Positions 33,583-42,174 of a stretch of DNA of 64,000 nucleotides are shown in pieces. Under the pieces are notes generated by a model. The model did not search any database. It saw nothing but the letters and a program-made list of their open reading frames with translations, and had not been told where the DNA came from. Made by a program: the position numbers and the translations under genes. The stretch lies in NCBI RefSeq assembly GCF_003625475.1, contig NZ_RAIQ01000004.1, positions 248,001 to 312,000 of the forward strand. The letters are read 5' to 3'. Within the stretch, counting starts at the first letter, position 1, and each line of letters opens with the position of its first letter. The stretch is from Butyrivibrio sp. X503 (GTDB taxonomy: Bacteria > Bacillota > Clostridia > Lachnospirales > Lachnospiraceae).

Positions 33583-36104
33583 TACTCAGACACCTTCTGT
33601 TTTAAAATATCAACCGCCAACATTGTCTTTTGTAGAACTAATTCGCTAGGAGACTTATACTTAATGAAGAATAAAATATCTTCCAAACATCCCTTATATA
33701 GTGCCTTAGTTCTTTCTTGCATAAAAGCTGTTATTTCTTCGCCAATACCACTCTCTGAATACTTCTCATCCCACACAGCACCATCAAAAAACAGTTCAGG
33801 TTTTACGTCAAATAAATGAATTAAAAATGCTGCTGGAACATATTTCAAGTAACTGCCATCTGACTGAAAATCTGACAATCTAGCAATATCCTCGCCCTGA
33901 TTTATCATTTCATTTACGAGTTCCTTTTGCTGCTCAGAAGACAATAAATCAAAATAATTACCTAATTCTGATTTAGCAGAAAGCATCAATCTATCCTTTA
34001 TAGTTCTAAAAATGCTTTCGACAGATGTACTTAAATCACTTGTACTTCCTTCAAGCCTATCAGCCCAATATTTCTCTATTATCTGCCACGCAATATACGA
34101 AGTAGAATGAGTTCCATCTGCTGCACTTATAGAACGATTAATCTTAAATATAAAGTCTGCTATTTCTTCAGCTATCAGCTGCTCAGGAATAATCTTGCAC
34201 TGTTTAAACACTCGATGATTTGGATTAATAAATATAGTAATTGAGCTCAAGTCAGTTTTATCTGAATACAATGGCAAGCTTTTAGTTCCACCATTTGATT
34301 TAAGAGCTTCTTCTACTTCATATACCTGAACTTTCACAGGAGTACTTAATACTCCATTAGCGAGCTCAATTGAGCAATCATCTATTGACAATGCATCATT
34401 CTTATTGCTATGTTTGCTTAGATATTCAACCGAAAGATGATTTTCCTCTCCTCTATGTGCTCCACATGAAGTGCAGTCATCAAAGGTAGGATCATTTTTC
34501 GTTCCACATATGTTACAAGTCCATGGCTTAATTATTTCCGGTTCCTGACTCTTTCCACATTTAGGGCAAGTCTTTGCAGAAAGTGGAATTTTTTCACCAC
34601 AGGAAATACAATCCTTTCCTTTTAAAACTGTTTGGCAGGATATACATACCTCTGCTTCTTCCAAGTTTTGGCATCCACAAACAGGACAAAGCGGCATCTC
34701 CTTGACAGGCTTTTTATCCGCATCTTCAACCTTTTTCCACCATTCAGCATCATCATAAAAGCCTGGTTCCTTCTTTTTGAACTTTTCATAAAACTCTTTT
34801 TCTACATCTCTACTAATACGCCTAGGCTCTTCTTTTACAGGATCCCACACACCCATATACATGTCTGTCTTACCAGCGGTTTTAACCTTTCTATAACCCT
34901 GGAACAGCTTAAATATAGGCGAATCATTTCTATCTGCCCCTGGCTGTGTAGGCTGCAATGAACTTTCTCCTCTCAGAAAAGTCATTGCCCTATGCCATTC
35001 AGGGCTGCTTCGCTGGAAATCTTGTTTCATGAAATCAACAGGAACATGATTAAGATGTACTTCTCCTACAATTCTTCCGTAATTGCTATCAATAGGATAG
35101 TCTTTAATTACTTTCTGGAATTCATCTACAAACTCAAAAAAAGCCGACTTCTCAGAAATACGAATTGCACGTCCATTTCTAATGAGATCAATTCCATATT
35201 CAGCCATATCGTCAAATCGCTGAATACCAACCCAGCCTCTTACTCTCTCTTCAATTGTTCTTGTTTCATGAGAACCACATGCAGGACATACTGACTGAAA
35301 ACTCTCTAAGGTTGTGGTGCAGTTAGCGCACTTCTTCTGGGTATAAAGTACCTTGTCAAATCTAAATACTGCAGGTATTTTGCCGTGCTTATTTCTCTCA
35401 ACAAATCTTTCATCGCCCCATACACAGTGCTCGAATGCTTCACATTCACCCTCATTAACAAATATTTTCACTCTATTTTCGCGCAGAATAGTTGCATATC
35501 TTCTGCCAAGTTCTTCTCTTATTTTTTTCGCACCATAGCTGACAAGATTCTTTGTAAAGCCACGGTTGTCATTTCCATTTGGCCACCAATTACTAATTTC
35601 AATTATGGTTCCATGATCCAGTTTTCCCTTGTCCACATAATATGCAACAACGTTATAATCTTTATTTGCGTTAATCTGATTTAAGTCTATCGTTACTTCC
35701 AACGCTCTGTCAGAATCTTCTCTTGCAGAATAAAACTTAGTAACACTTCCAATTTTTCCAGTGGAAATATTAAATCCCATTCCAAATAAGCCCAAAGTAT
35801 CATATGGATTATTACCGGAAAAACCTGCTCTAAGAGCTTTCTCGGTAGAATCCATTGTCAATCCTGGTCCATTATCCGAAATTCTCACAACGCCCTCACC
35901 ATTTGCTACCTCTTTCGCTGATGGCAAATCAATTCTAATGCAAGGGTTTGATATGTTTATTCCTTGAAGCTTTGCCGAGGAAAACGAATCAATAGCATTA
36001 TCTATCAGTTCACATAATGCATCCAAAGGTTTTATGTCAGTATGCGTTAAAGCAATTAAGACTTTTGTATCCGGCGTTAAATTCAATACTACTTCTTCTG
36101 GCAT
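33582..36104 (-). CDS. MORC/MutL-like GHKL ATPase with zinc ribbons
   Basis: 840 residues. GHKL ATP-binding motifs: ELIDNAIDS (N box, Asn36), ISDNGPG (75-81), GLFGMGF (105-111). An S5-like domain with an inserted zinc ribbon (CANC and CPAC, about 258-277) follows. A run of four CxxC pairs at about 480-565 makes two or three more zinc ribbons. The last ~250 residues are helical. Bacterial MutL/MORC-like ATPases of this build have been described in R-M clusters and proposed as ancestors of eukaryotic MORC proteins. It begins 1-2 bp after the XRE controller stop. Confidence 0.85.
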   Translation of the reverse strand: MPEEVVLNLTPDTKVLIALTHTDIKPLDALCELIDNAIDSFSSAKLQGINISNPCIRIDLPSAKEVANGEGVVRISDNGPGLTMDSTEKALRAGFSGNNPYDTLGLFGMGFNISTGKIGSVTKFYSAREDSDRALEVTIDLNQINANKDYNVVAYYVDKGKLDHGTIIEISNWWPNGNDNRGFTKNLVSYGAKKIREELGRRYATILRENRVKIFVNEGECEAFEHCVWGDERFVERNKHGKIPAVFRFDKVLYTQKKCANCTTTLESFQSVCPACGSHETRTIEERVRGWVGIQRFDDMAEYGIDLIRNGRAIRISEKSAFFEFVDEFQKVIKDYPIDSNYGRIVGEVHLNHVPVDFMKQDFQRSSPEWHRAMTFLRGESSLQPTQPGADRNDSPIFKLFQGYRKVKTAGKTDMYMGVWDPVKEEPRRISRDVEKEFYEKFKKKEPGFYDDAEWWKKVEDADKKPVKEMPLCPVCGCQNLEEAEVCISCQTVLKGKDCISCGEKIPLSAKTCPKCGKSQEPEIIKPWTCNICGTKNDPTFDDCTSCGAHRGEENHLSVEYLSKHSNKNDALSIDDCSIELANGVLSTPVKVQVYEVEEALKSNGGTKSLPLYSDKTDLSSITIFINPNHRVFKQCKIIPEQLIAEEIADFIFKINRSISAADGTHSTSYIAWQIIEKYWADRLEGSTSDLSTSVESIFRTIKDRLMLSAKSELGNYFDLLSSEQQKELVNEMINQGEDIARLSDFQSDGSYLKYVPAAFLIHLFDVKPELFFDGAVWDEKYSESGIGEEITAFMQERTKALYKGCLEDILFFIKYKSPSELVLQKTMLAVDILKQKVSE

Positions 36105-36105
36105 A

Positions 36106-36330
36106 TTACATGTCCTCCTGATTATTGTTTTCTATGTTAAACGACACCACGTCCCCGATATCACATACAAGATATTCACAAATTCGTTCTAAAACAGTCA
36201 AAGAAACAGGTTCTCCTTTTCCCATCTTTGCAAACGTAGACGAGCTGATATTTAAGGTTTCAATCAGGTCTTTTCTTTGCAAATTCTTATCAATTAGTTT
36301 TTTCCATAACCCATTGTATGAAATGCTCAT
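36106..36330 (-). CDS. XRE-type controller protein of the MORC-type operon
   Basis: 74 residues, almost entirely HTH (LIDKNLQRKDLIETLNISSSTFAKM, then SLTVLERICEYLVCDIGDVV). Small Cro-like proteins at the head of R-M operons act as C (controller) proteins that delay restriction until methylation is established. The ATG at 36330 has GAGAGG about 8 bases upstream. First gene of the eight-gene unit. Confidence 0.8.
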   Translation of the reverse strand: MSISYNGLWKKLIDKNLQRKDLIETLNISSSTFAKMGKGEPVSLTVLERICEYLVCDIGDVVSFNIENNNQEDM

Positions 36331-36645
36331 TGCAATACCTCTCAAATAGTTTTGTGTCACGATGGCTCCATGATGTAATCATACCATACAACGAAGCTAT
36401 AATCACTCAAAAACTTTAGGTTCTCGAAGTCAACATTTTGCCTGTTGCATTTTGAATGTCACATTTCGCATTGCAATATTCTCTATTTCTTGGGGCTGAT
36501 TTTATCTGATTCTATTATGCACACATGACATGTCCCTTAAAAAGGACACTGCCTTTCCCAGCCCGGATCTCTCAAAGTATCACTTAAACTACCACTATCG
36601 CTCAAAGATTTACCCTCTTTACAAAAGTATGCACAACTTCCAAAA
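36331..36645. other. Promoter region of the MORC-type operon
   Basis: No gene. Minus-strand TGGTATGAT (36378-36386) is an extended -10 about 48 bp ahead of the controller gene. A loose dyad TTGCA...TGCAA surrounds repeated ATTTTGAATG/ACATTTCGCAT sequence at about 36445-36477 and may be a controller box. The remainder shows nothing I can name. Confidence 0.4.
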
Positions 36646-36683
36646 AAATGAGCAACCCCACCATAGTGAGATTGCTCATTTTT
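36643..36683 (-). terminator. Terminator of the 36684 nuclease gene
   Basis: Perfect 10-bp stem aaatgagcaa/ttgctcattt (36646-36655 with 36672-36681) just past the stop codon; A-run at its left becomes a T-run on the minus strand. Confidence 0.85.
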
Positions 36684-38015
36684 TTAATCTATAATGCCTT
36701 GTTGTCTTAATATCTCTTCAACTTGTTCAATTTTCTTCGTCTTGTATGATATCTCCATAAGCTTAATATTATGATTTTCAGCATATTGCCTTTTCAGGGA
36801 ATCATTCTTGACCTGAATCTTGAATTGTTCTTCACCTCCAAACTCCTCCACTGGTCTAAAATGTTGTTCTCCCTGGCACTCAATTAAGCATTTTATGGAA
36901 CCATCTCTGTTAAAGATTGCAAAGTCAAATCTAAGCTGATTAACACCGCCACAACCATATAAATCATCAAATGAATATTCAACAGCATATGGTACATCGT
37001 TTTCAAATAATATTTTTGTGACAATCCATTGAAATGATGAAATAGGATGGCAATCACAATAGACGTCACTCCAATAACCATTATATGCATTGTAGCCATA
37101 TTCAGTTGGCGGATATATACCAAATTTATTACACGTAACTAATTGTTCTTTTCCACAGAGTAAGCACCTACATTTATATCGCTTATATACGGTAATATTG
37201 TACCAATATTTTTTGTGCCTTTGAGTGAACCCATAATGCGGTTCACTTTCAAAATGATCATCTACACATTCTTCAACATATAAAGACTCATATTGTTTTC
37301 CACAAAAATCCACATCATAATTTTTGGCATTAACTCTTGGTATTTGAGCAATTGTTTCAGCAAGTACTTGCTCTTTTTCTATAATCTGCTTCGTTTTGTA
37401 ATCGTTATATAGGTCACAATATGTATCAGATGGAAGACTATAATCCTTAGATTCAAGTGATCCTCCAGTTTGAAGCCATCTGTTAAAATCCTCCTCAATT
37501 ATTGACCCCTTTTCCCATAAAACTACATTTTCGATACCTTCATATTTTGCAAGTTTACGATAAGTAGCATTTTGAGCTCTAATACTATAGTTTCCTTTAT
37601 TATTTGCATATGAAACCGGATAGATGCAAAATTTCGGCTTTTTCCCAAGCGTTTTTTCATTGTAATAATGCACTTTCCCGCATCTGCATTGGCATTTATA
37701 GTGCAGGCTAGTTTTCGATTCAATCCTGCTGATTTCTGACTGTCTCATTTTTATTTTGAAACATAATTCATACATCGAAGAATGAAATGAGTGTATCTCA
37801 CTCTCCATGCGTTTTTGTTTTATACATTCCTTCCATTTTTCATATAAATCTGGATTATCATCTATCAGCTTTTTCTTTTGTAGAATAAATGGCTCTAACT
37901 CCTGTTTTTTATCATTTAATTCTTCAAGAAGTGATAAATACTTTTCTGTCTTTTTATATTCTTCTCCATCATCCAATACAGTAAGACAACCGTATTTTTT
38001 ACCTATCTCAATCAT
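36684..38015 (-). CDS. Zinc-containing protein with C-terminal PD-(D/E)XK/EDxHD-like nuclease domain
   Basis: 443 residues. N-terminal charged coiled coil (about 20-100). Two cysteine-rich patches follow: CQCRCGK near 110 and CRCLLCGK near 278, with CDCH near 323. The C-terminal ~120 residues read LRFDFAIFNRDGSIKCLIECQGEQHF and then KRQYAENHNIKLMEISY, the pattern of Vsr-like/EDxHD or phage-type homing nucleases (Asp, then Glu-x-Gln, then a Lys-Arg helix). GGAGG lies 5-6 bases before the ATG. It is probably a freestanding mobile endonuclease or restriction nuclease. Confidence 0.65.
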   Translation of the reverse strand: MIEIGKKYGCLTVLDDGEEYKKTEKYLSLLEELNDKKQELEPFILQKKKLIDDNPDLYEKWKECIKQKRMESEIHSFHSSMYELCFKIKMRQSEISRIESKTSLHYKCQCRCGKVHYYNEKTLGKKPKFCIYPVSYANNKGNYSIRAQNATYRKLAKYEGIENVVLWEKGSIIEEDFNRWLQTGGSLESKDYSLPSDTYCDLYNDYKTKQIIEKEQVLAETIAQIPRVNAKNYDVDFCGKQYESLYVEECVDDHFESEPHYGFTQRHKKYWYNITVYKRYKCRCLLCGKEQLVTCNKFGIYPPTEYGYNAYNGYWSDVYCDCHPISSFQWIVTKILFENDVPYAVEYSFDDLYGCGGVNQLRFDFAIFNRDGSIKCLIECQGEQHFRPVEEFGGEEQFKIQVKNDSLKRQYAENHNIKLMEISYKTKKIEQVEEILRQQGIID

Positions 38016-38039
38016 TTAGGTCCTCCAAATCCAAAATAA

Positions 38040-38083
38040 TAAAAAGCCCCTAATCAATGTCGTTGCGTTTTGATTAGAGGCGT
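38040..38083 (-). terminator. Terminator between the tandem repeat and the nuclease gene
   Basis: Minus strand GCCTCTAATCA/TGATTAGGGGC stem (38046-38056 with 38071-38081) followed by TTTTTATTATTTT. It should stop any transcript coming from the repeat or the SpoVG side; the nuclease ribosome site follows ~15 bp later. Confidence 0.75.
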
Positions 38084-38089
38084 CTTGTC

Positions 38090-38210
38090 TTAGATTGTTC
38101 TGTCTTTGCTTGTTTTGTCTTTGTTTGTTTTGTCTTTGTTTGCTTTGTCTTTGTTTGCTTTGTCTTTGTTTGCTTTGTCTTTGTTTGCTTTGTCTTTGTT
38201 TGCTTTTGTT
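38090..38210. repeat. 15-bp tandem repeat (about eight units)
   Basis: The unit tttgtctttgtttgc (last base c or t) repeats without gaps about eight times, the outer units slightly diverged. On the minus strand the repeat is an in-frame 5-residue array of the type SKQRQ/NKQRQ, because 15 is a multiple of three. The frame runs through the following terminator and stops (TAA) exactly before the nuclease ATG, but starts with GTG and lacks a good ribosome site. Confidence 0.85.
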
Positions 38211-38279
38211 TGAACAATAATTATGATACGTCACTAATGCAAATCTCGCAAGTTCATAATATGTTATTATCTTCCCAAA

Positions 38280-38322
38280 ATAAAAAAACTGGCCAGCCCC
38301 ATTTCTGAGACCAGCCAGTAAT
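38280..38322 (-). terminator. Terminator after the 38328 gene
   Basis: Minus strand ACTGGC/GCCAGT stem with TTTTTTTATTTT following, immediately after the stop at 38328. It closes the relaxase-SpoVG transcript. Confidence 0.7.
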
Positions 38323-38327
38323 CAAAG

Positions 38328-38777
38328 CTAATAACAATGCCCAAACTCGCGCTTGAAGTAATTATAGGAATCAATAAAGTGCCTATCCCCATGTAGCAGA
38401 TCCATAAACGAATGATAATCCACCAGATTACAAGTTCCGACTTCCATGAGTTTGTCAGCGAGACCATTTCTTAGTTCATTAAGAAACGCATCCTGCTCGG
38501 CGGGGTTATCCGTGTAAGCATAGATGCGTTCCTGGTAGTCTCCATGGCAGAACTCTTTCATCTTGAGGTCGATGTCGCCACTTTTGTAGAGGCAAATGTC
38601 GAACATTTCCTTAAAGCCGGAGAACTTGATATAACGGTTATAGCTTTTCATGGTAATTGTGAGTCTCTGACCGGAAGATACTCTGCCGATCTGTCTGATG
38701 TAGGCTTCCATGAGAATCGTGAAAGCTTCTGCTACCATCTCACTCTTCATGCGAGGTTTTACTTTCTTACCATTCAA
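38328..38777 (-). CDS. Hypothetical ICE protein after spoVG
   Basis: 149 residues, no signal or membrane segment. Helical N-terminal part, then DICLYKSGDIDLKMKEFCHGDYQERI and a His/Tyr-rich C terminus. It overlaps the SpoVG gene by 11 bp, so it belongs to the transfer operon. I do not recognise the family; similar small proteins of unknown role follow relaxase genes in CTn-type elements. Confidence 0.6.
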   Translation of the reverse strand: MNGKKVKPRMKSEMVAEAFTILMEAYIRQIGRVSSGQRLTITMKSYNRYIKFSGFKEMFDICLYKSGDIDLKMKEFCHGDYQERIYAYTDNPAEQDAFLNELRNGLADKLMEVGTCNLVDYHSFMDLLHGDRHFIDSYNYFKREFGHCY

Positions 38778-39060
38778 ACTCTACCACCTCCCCAGACTCA
38801 TAGCTTTCCTTGATCTTCGCATAAAGCTCTTCGCGAAACTCCTTGGTTATTGGAAAAGCAATATCCTTGAAGATCGGATTTCCTTCTTCATCGACAGTTT
38901 TGGTTTTGAAGCTGGGCATTGAGACGAAGGTGCCACCTTTTCTGCTTTCAACGATCGAGACGTTTCTTACAGCGAAGCTGTCTCCAAATGTTACTGTGCA
39001 CAGTCCTCTTACATTGTTGGAGCTGGCTTCTATCTTATTTGCTTTAACGCTTACTTTCAT
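38767..39060 (-). CDS. spoVG: SpoVG-family protein
   Basis: 97 residues matching SpoVG across its length: KVSVKANKIEA, VTFGDSFAVRNVSIVE (family: ITFDNEFVVHDIRVIE), GGTFVSMPSFKT, FKDIAFPITKEFREEL. SpoVG proteins bind DNA and RNA and regulate sporulation, division or virulence. A copy in the ICE transfer operon suggests regulation of transfer genes. AAGGAGG-like ribosome site. Confidence 0.85.
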   Translation of the reverse strand: MKVSVKANKIEASSNNVRGLCTVTFGDSFAVRNVSIVESRKGGTFVSMPSFKTKTVDEEGNPIFKDIAFPITKEFREELYAKIKESYESGEVVEFEW

Positions 39061-39161
39061 TTCTTTAATCCTCCTGAATAAAATCGTTTTTCTCTTCCTG
39101 CTGGCGCTGATGGTCGTTGTGGCGAGCAGTGCGTTTGTCCGACAAACGCTTTATGCGGCTC

Positions 39162-40334
39162 TTACAACACATTCTCGGAATGTGAGTTTCGGGTGCGTTT
39201 ATCACGACCCTCTTTTTCATTTTTGTCAGCATCCATCTGGTATAGCATTTCTAGATTTTTCTTCGCAATCATATACTCATGCATGTCTTTGTTAAGCTGG
39301 ACATATTCCAGGAACTCTTTTTTCTTCTCTTCAAGGATGTGACCATATTCATCACGGAGCTTTTGCATGTTGAGCTTCTGACCTTTTGGTACTGACTTAT
39401 AGACTTCCTCTGCTGCCTTATAGAGAAGAAGCTCAGACTCGTGCTCAGCGTAAAACTTCTTACTGTAGCCGCTCTCCTTGTAGGATTCAAATACACTTCT
39501 GTTCTTGGAATAATCGATTATGGCCTGCTGTCGCTTTTTGTTTTCAGACAGAAGTGCTTCCTTCTCCTTCATGGAGTCCTTAAGTTCCTGTAGTCTTCCA
39601 CTTCTTTCATCTGTAATTTTCCGAAGTTCCTCGTAGGATGAAATCTTATGATCCTGAAGGAAAAGAACAGTCTTTGCCATCTGTTTTGCATTAAAGCGCC
39701 GAGCCCAGGTTACATAACCTTTGCCCTTTCCTTCATGGAGCTTTGCTTCAATATCTTTAAGAAACTCCAGTCTCTTATCTGTAAAATGCCCTTTCCTTGA
39801 ATACCTCCCCTGACTTTTCCGTTCTTTGTAGGGAGCTGGCTTTATAACAGACAAGCCATTTTCAAGACAGAGGATATCTGAAATCCTACGAAGGGCAATT
39901 CCTGAAAAGTAAAAATCTCTGAATTTCTTAGTCCCATCGATGGAGATAGCATTGAAGATTATGTGATTATGGATATGGGCTTTATCTGTATGAGTGCAGA
40001 CCGTGAATGCGTATTTTCCTTTGGTGAACCTCATGGCAAGCTCGTATCCAATCTCATTTGCTTTATCCGGCGTTATCTCTCCCGGCTTAAAGGACTGCCT
40101 GATCTGGTATGCGATTATCTCTTTTTTCCTGATATCCCTGACACTGTTGTGGTACTGCTGGTGAGATAACAAGAACTCTTCATCAGCGGTTTCGATATCG
40201 CAGCCATAGGTGGAAATATACTTTTTCTCCTCTGTCTTAAGATCATTTTCTGTATAATCCATTCGCTCCTTTAAGCTCGAAGAAAGGCTCCTGCCCCGGA
40301 CGATATGAAGAGCCATAAGCCTTGTAGCTGCCAT
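39162..40334 (-). CDS. Conjugative relaxase (MobA/VirD2-type)
   Basis: 390 residues from the ATG at 40334 (AAGGAG 7 bases upstream). N-terminal relaxase domain: candidate nicking Tyr27 in MDYTENDLK, a central motif with YQIRQSFKPGE, and the metal motif HIHNHIIFN (His120, 122, 124). It nicks one strand at oriT and stays attached to the DNA. The C-terminal part is Lys/Glu coiled coil. Neighbours are MobC and a CD1845-like membrane protein upstream, and SpoVG downstream. Confidence 0.92.
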   Translation of the reverse strand: MAATRLMALHIVRGRSLSSSLKERMDYTENDLKTEEKKYISTYGCDIETADEEFLLSHQQYHNSVRDIRKKEIIAYQIRQSFKPGEITPDKANEIGYELAMRFTKGKYAFTVCTHTDKAHIHNHIIFNAISIDGTKKFRDFYFSGIALRRISDILCLENGLSVIKPAPYKERKSQGRYSRKGHFTDKRLEFLKDIEAKLHEGKGKGYVTWARRFNAKQMAKTVLFLQDHKISSYEELRKITDERSGRLQELKDSMKEKEALLSENKKRQQAIIDYSKNRSVFESYKESGYSKKFYAEHESELLLYKAAEEVYKSVPKGQKLNMQKLRDEYGHILEEKKKEFLEYVQLNKDMHEYMIAKKNLEMLYQMDADKNEKEGRDKRTRNSHSENVL

Positions 40335-40354
40335 GAAATTCTCCTTTCTTTTGG

Positions 40355-40402
40355 ACATAGAAAAAGGACAGCTCTTCCGTTTTGGAAAAACTGCCCTTTG
40401 GA
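40355..40402 (-). terminator. Leader hairpin before the relaxase gene
   Basis: Minus strand AAAGGGCAG/CTGTCCTTT stem (40391-40399 with 40363-40371), then TTTTTCTATGTCC, ending about 20 bases before the relaxase start. It could be a conditional terminator or part of oriT; similar structures precede three other ICE units. Confidence 0.55.
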
Positions 40403-40423
40403 CATTTACCAATTATTTAGTTT

Positions 40424-40708
40424 TTATACTCTTTTGAGAACTCCATGAGCTGACTCTAGGAGAAGCTGGATATTGGCTGCTGCGAACAGACATATAAACA
40501 TCGCTATAAGGATTGCCCCAAAGAAGATCGCACATGGGATCATCTTAAATACGATTGAAAGAACACAGCAGATACCACACAGCCACACAGCAAAACCAGC
40601 GACATAGCATCCAACGAATATAGATGCCTTCGTAACAAGTGTCAGTACGTCGACCACTAGCAGTAATGGTAACACTATTATCTTTAAAAGAAATCTCATA
40701 ATCCACAT
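40424..40708 (-). CDS. Small membrane protein (CD1845-like)
   Basis: 94 residues, nearly all hydrophobic: three membrane segments at about 4-28, 30-55 and 57-80. The short hydrophilic end is ESAHGVLKRV. It corresponds in size and position to the CD1845-type membrane proteins found next to relaxase genes of Tn1549-like elements. Role in transfer unproven. Confidence 0.65.
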   Translation of the reverse strand: MWIMRFLLKIIVLPLLLVVDVLTLVTKASIFVGCYVAGFAVWLCGICCVLSIVFKMIPCAIFFGAILIAMFICLFAAANIQLLLESAHGVLKRV

Positions 40709-40812
40709 GTCAAACCTCCTTCATCCATCTTTTGCCTTAAGTCTATTTCCTGAATTTTCAAAATGCAAGGATGCCTCTTTTTGTTGATGGAAAGTTGATG
40801 GCTCTTTGATGG

Positions 40813-41145
40813 TTATCTGATGGCAGCAAACTTTTTTAGGATTGTTCTCATGCCTTCCCAGATATCTTCAAACCTGTGCTGCAGGTCCTTGATATCAGCT
40901 TCATGGATAACGCCAAGACCGTTTGCTTTCTTTGCATACTGATTAAGGTTGTTGGAACACATGCGGATGAGATATACCATCTCTTTAATATCCGAAGTAT
41001 CAACTCTTACGCAGTAGCCATCAAGCAGCATCTTACGCATGTACTTACTCATGTTTGTGATACCGGCTTCTTCCATCTTGGCTTTCATCCGGGCCAGCTC
41101 ATCATCTGACAATCTCACCGAGATCTTGTTTGTGCGGTTTTGCAA
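40813..41145 (-). CDS. mobC: MobC-type relaxosome accessory protein
   Basis: 110 residues. Ribbon-helix-helix-like N terminus (KISVRLSDDELARMKAKMEEAGITNMSKYMRKM) and a C-terminal helix with the MobC pattern IRMCSNNLNQYAKKAN. It binds oriT and helps the relaxase nick. Overlaps the upstream gene by 44 bp in another frame. Confidence 0.85.
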   Translation of the reverse strand: MQNRTNKISVRLSDDELARMKAKMEEAGITNMSKYMRKMLLDGYCVRVDTSDIKEMVYLIRMCSNNLNQYAKKANGLGVIHEADIKDLQHRFEDIWEGMRTILKKFAAIR

Positions 41146-41404
41146 CTTTCACCACCTCAGCTTTTTTCTCTATGAGTTTTTCATACTCCTTGGCTTTCTT
41201 AATGGTAGTCTCAGATGGAGCATCCTCTGGCATATTGTTGATTATACCGTCGAAGTTATTGTCGTTACCTTCTATGGCATCCTCCACCGCCTTAAGATGG
41301 TTCTTTTTGGAAAAGATCGTATGCTCCTCTAAAATGTTTTCTTCTACCTTTGAAAGCTCTTCTTCCTTGGCTAATCTCTTTTCAGCAATATCGAGTCCAT
41401 CCAT
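41102..41404 (-). CDS. Hypothetical acidic/basic ICE protein before mobC
   Basis: 100 residues, strongly charged and predicted coiled coil (AEKRLAKEEELSKVEENILEE), with a Lys-rich C terminus. GGAGG lies 6 bases before the ATG and the previous small gene stops inside that ribosome site. No family recognised; its position in the transfer operon supports it as real. Confidence 0.6.
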   Translation of the reverse strand: MDGLDIAEKRLAKEEELSKVEENILEEHTIFSKKNHLKAVEDAIEGNDNNFDGIINNMPEDAPSETTIKKAKEYEKLIEKKAEVVKVAKPHKQDLGEIVR

Positions 41405-41413
41405 AAGCGCCTC

Positions 41414-41551
41414 CTACATCTGCTTGTATTCATCAAGCTTCTTAAGAACAGATGGCTTTTTCACCTGCTCTTTTACCATGGTATCCATTTTCTTACTGAA
41501 AGCCTGAAAGCGGCGAACTGCCGCCTCCTTATCAAATATCATCTGCTCCAT
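41414..41551 (-). CDS. 45-residue ICE protein
   Basis: The ATG at 41551 overlaps the stop of the DUF4366 gene (TAATG). The frame reads MEQMIFDKEAAVRRFQAF and on to ...KLDEYKQM, ending TAG at 41414, inside the ribosome site of the next gene. The tight fit on both sides, and an amphipathic charged sequence, argue it is translated. No family recognised. Confidence 0.6.
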   Translation of the reverse strand: MEQMIFDKEAAVRRFQAFSKKMDTMVKEQVKKPSVLKKLDEYKQM

Positions 41552-42174
41552 TACTCTTCCTCCTTCTCATCTTCTTCAGGGATATCAATATAATCATCAG
41601 CATAGGCGCTGTCAGGATCTTCGCCGCTTTTCTTTTTCTTGAAGCTCTCAGAATTACTGTAGAAATAGAATCCTGCTACGCCTGCAAGACCAAGAACTAT
41701 GATCAGTCCAAGGATAGGATTGGGCCCTGACTTTTTGACAGGCTCTTCCGGTTCGGGCTCTACAGGGGTAGGCTCTACAACGGGTTCTACAGGAGTTTCA
41801 ACCTTACTTCCAAGGGAAGCTTCCAGTGCCTCTTTATCCTCATCGCTAAGAACATCCAGAAGGTCTCTTTCATCTACCTGATTGAGGAAATGGACGTTAT
41901 TAACTCCCGTATTGTTATCGCGGTCTACAATGATATAAAAGATATTTCCGTTCCTGGTAGTTACTGTCAAAAACTCCTTGCTGTGATTGTCGCTGCTTAC
42001 TATGTCATCAACAAGGGTCATGTTTCCTTCAGGTGTAAGGGGAGTGGGATCTTCTTCCTCTTCATCAATTACTGTGGTATCTACGTTGTCAGGGACGTTG
42101 GCACTTACTGTAAGGGGCATAGCGCAGGTCATAAGTGCAACAGATATGGCAAGGAGCCTTAGTTTATTCTTCAT
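41551..42174 (-). CDS. DUF4366 (CD1107-type) membrane protein
   Basis: 207 residues. Signal peptide (1-25, ending VSAN), an extracellular domain with GNMTLVDDI, LTVTTRNGNIFYIIVDRD and VHFLNQVDERDLLDVL (the family signature), a Pro/Glu stalk (VEPTPVEPEPEEP), one membrane helix (about 152-172) and an acidic cytoplasmic tail. Probably part of the transfer channel's external side. Confidence 0.88.
   Translation of the reverse strand: MKNKLRLLAISVALMTCAMPLTVSANVPDNVDTTVIDEEEEDPTPLTPEGNMTLVDDIVSSDNHSKEFLTVTTRNGNIFYIIVDRDNNTGVNNVHFLNQVDERDLLDVLSDEDKEALEASLGSKVETPVEPVVEPTPVEPEPEEPVKKSGPNPILGLIIVLGLAGVAGFYFYSNSESFKKKKSGEDPDSAYADDYIDIPEEDEKEEE

Noticed and set aside
38016-38234. SKQRQ-repeat frame as a normal protein gene
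   Set aside because: GTG start without ribosome site and it crosses a strong terminator; kept as a repeat and finding, not as a CDS.
40355-40402. Certain oriT of the ICE
   Set aside because: The hairpin upstream of the relaxase could be oriT, but the same layout occurs before other operons, so a leader terminator is the simpler reading.
41102-41507. Plus-strand 125-residue frame over mobC and its neighbour
   Set aside because: Antisense to coupled transfer genes, with no ribosome site.
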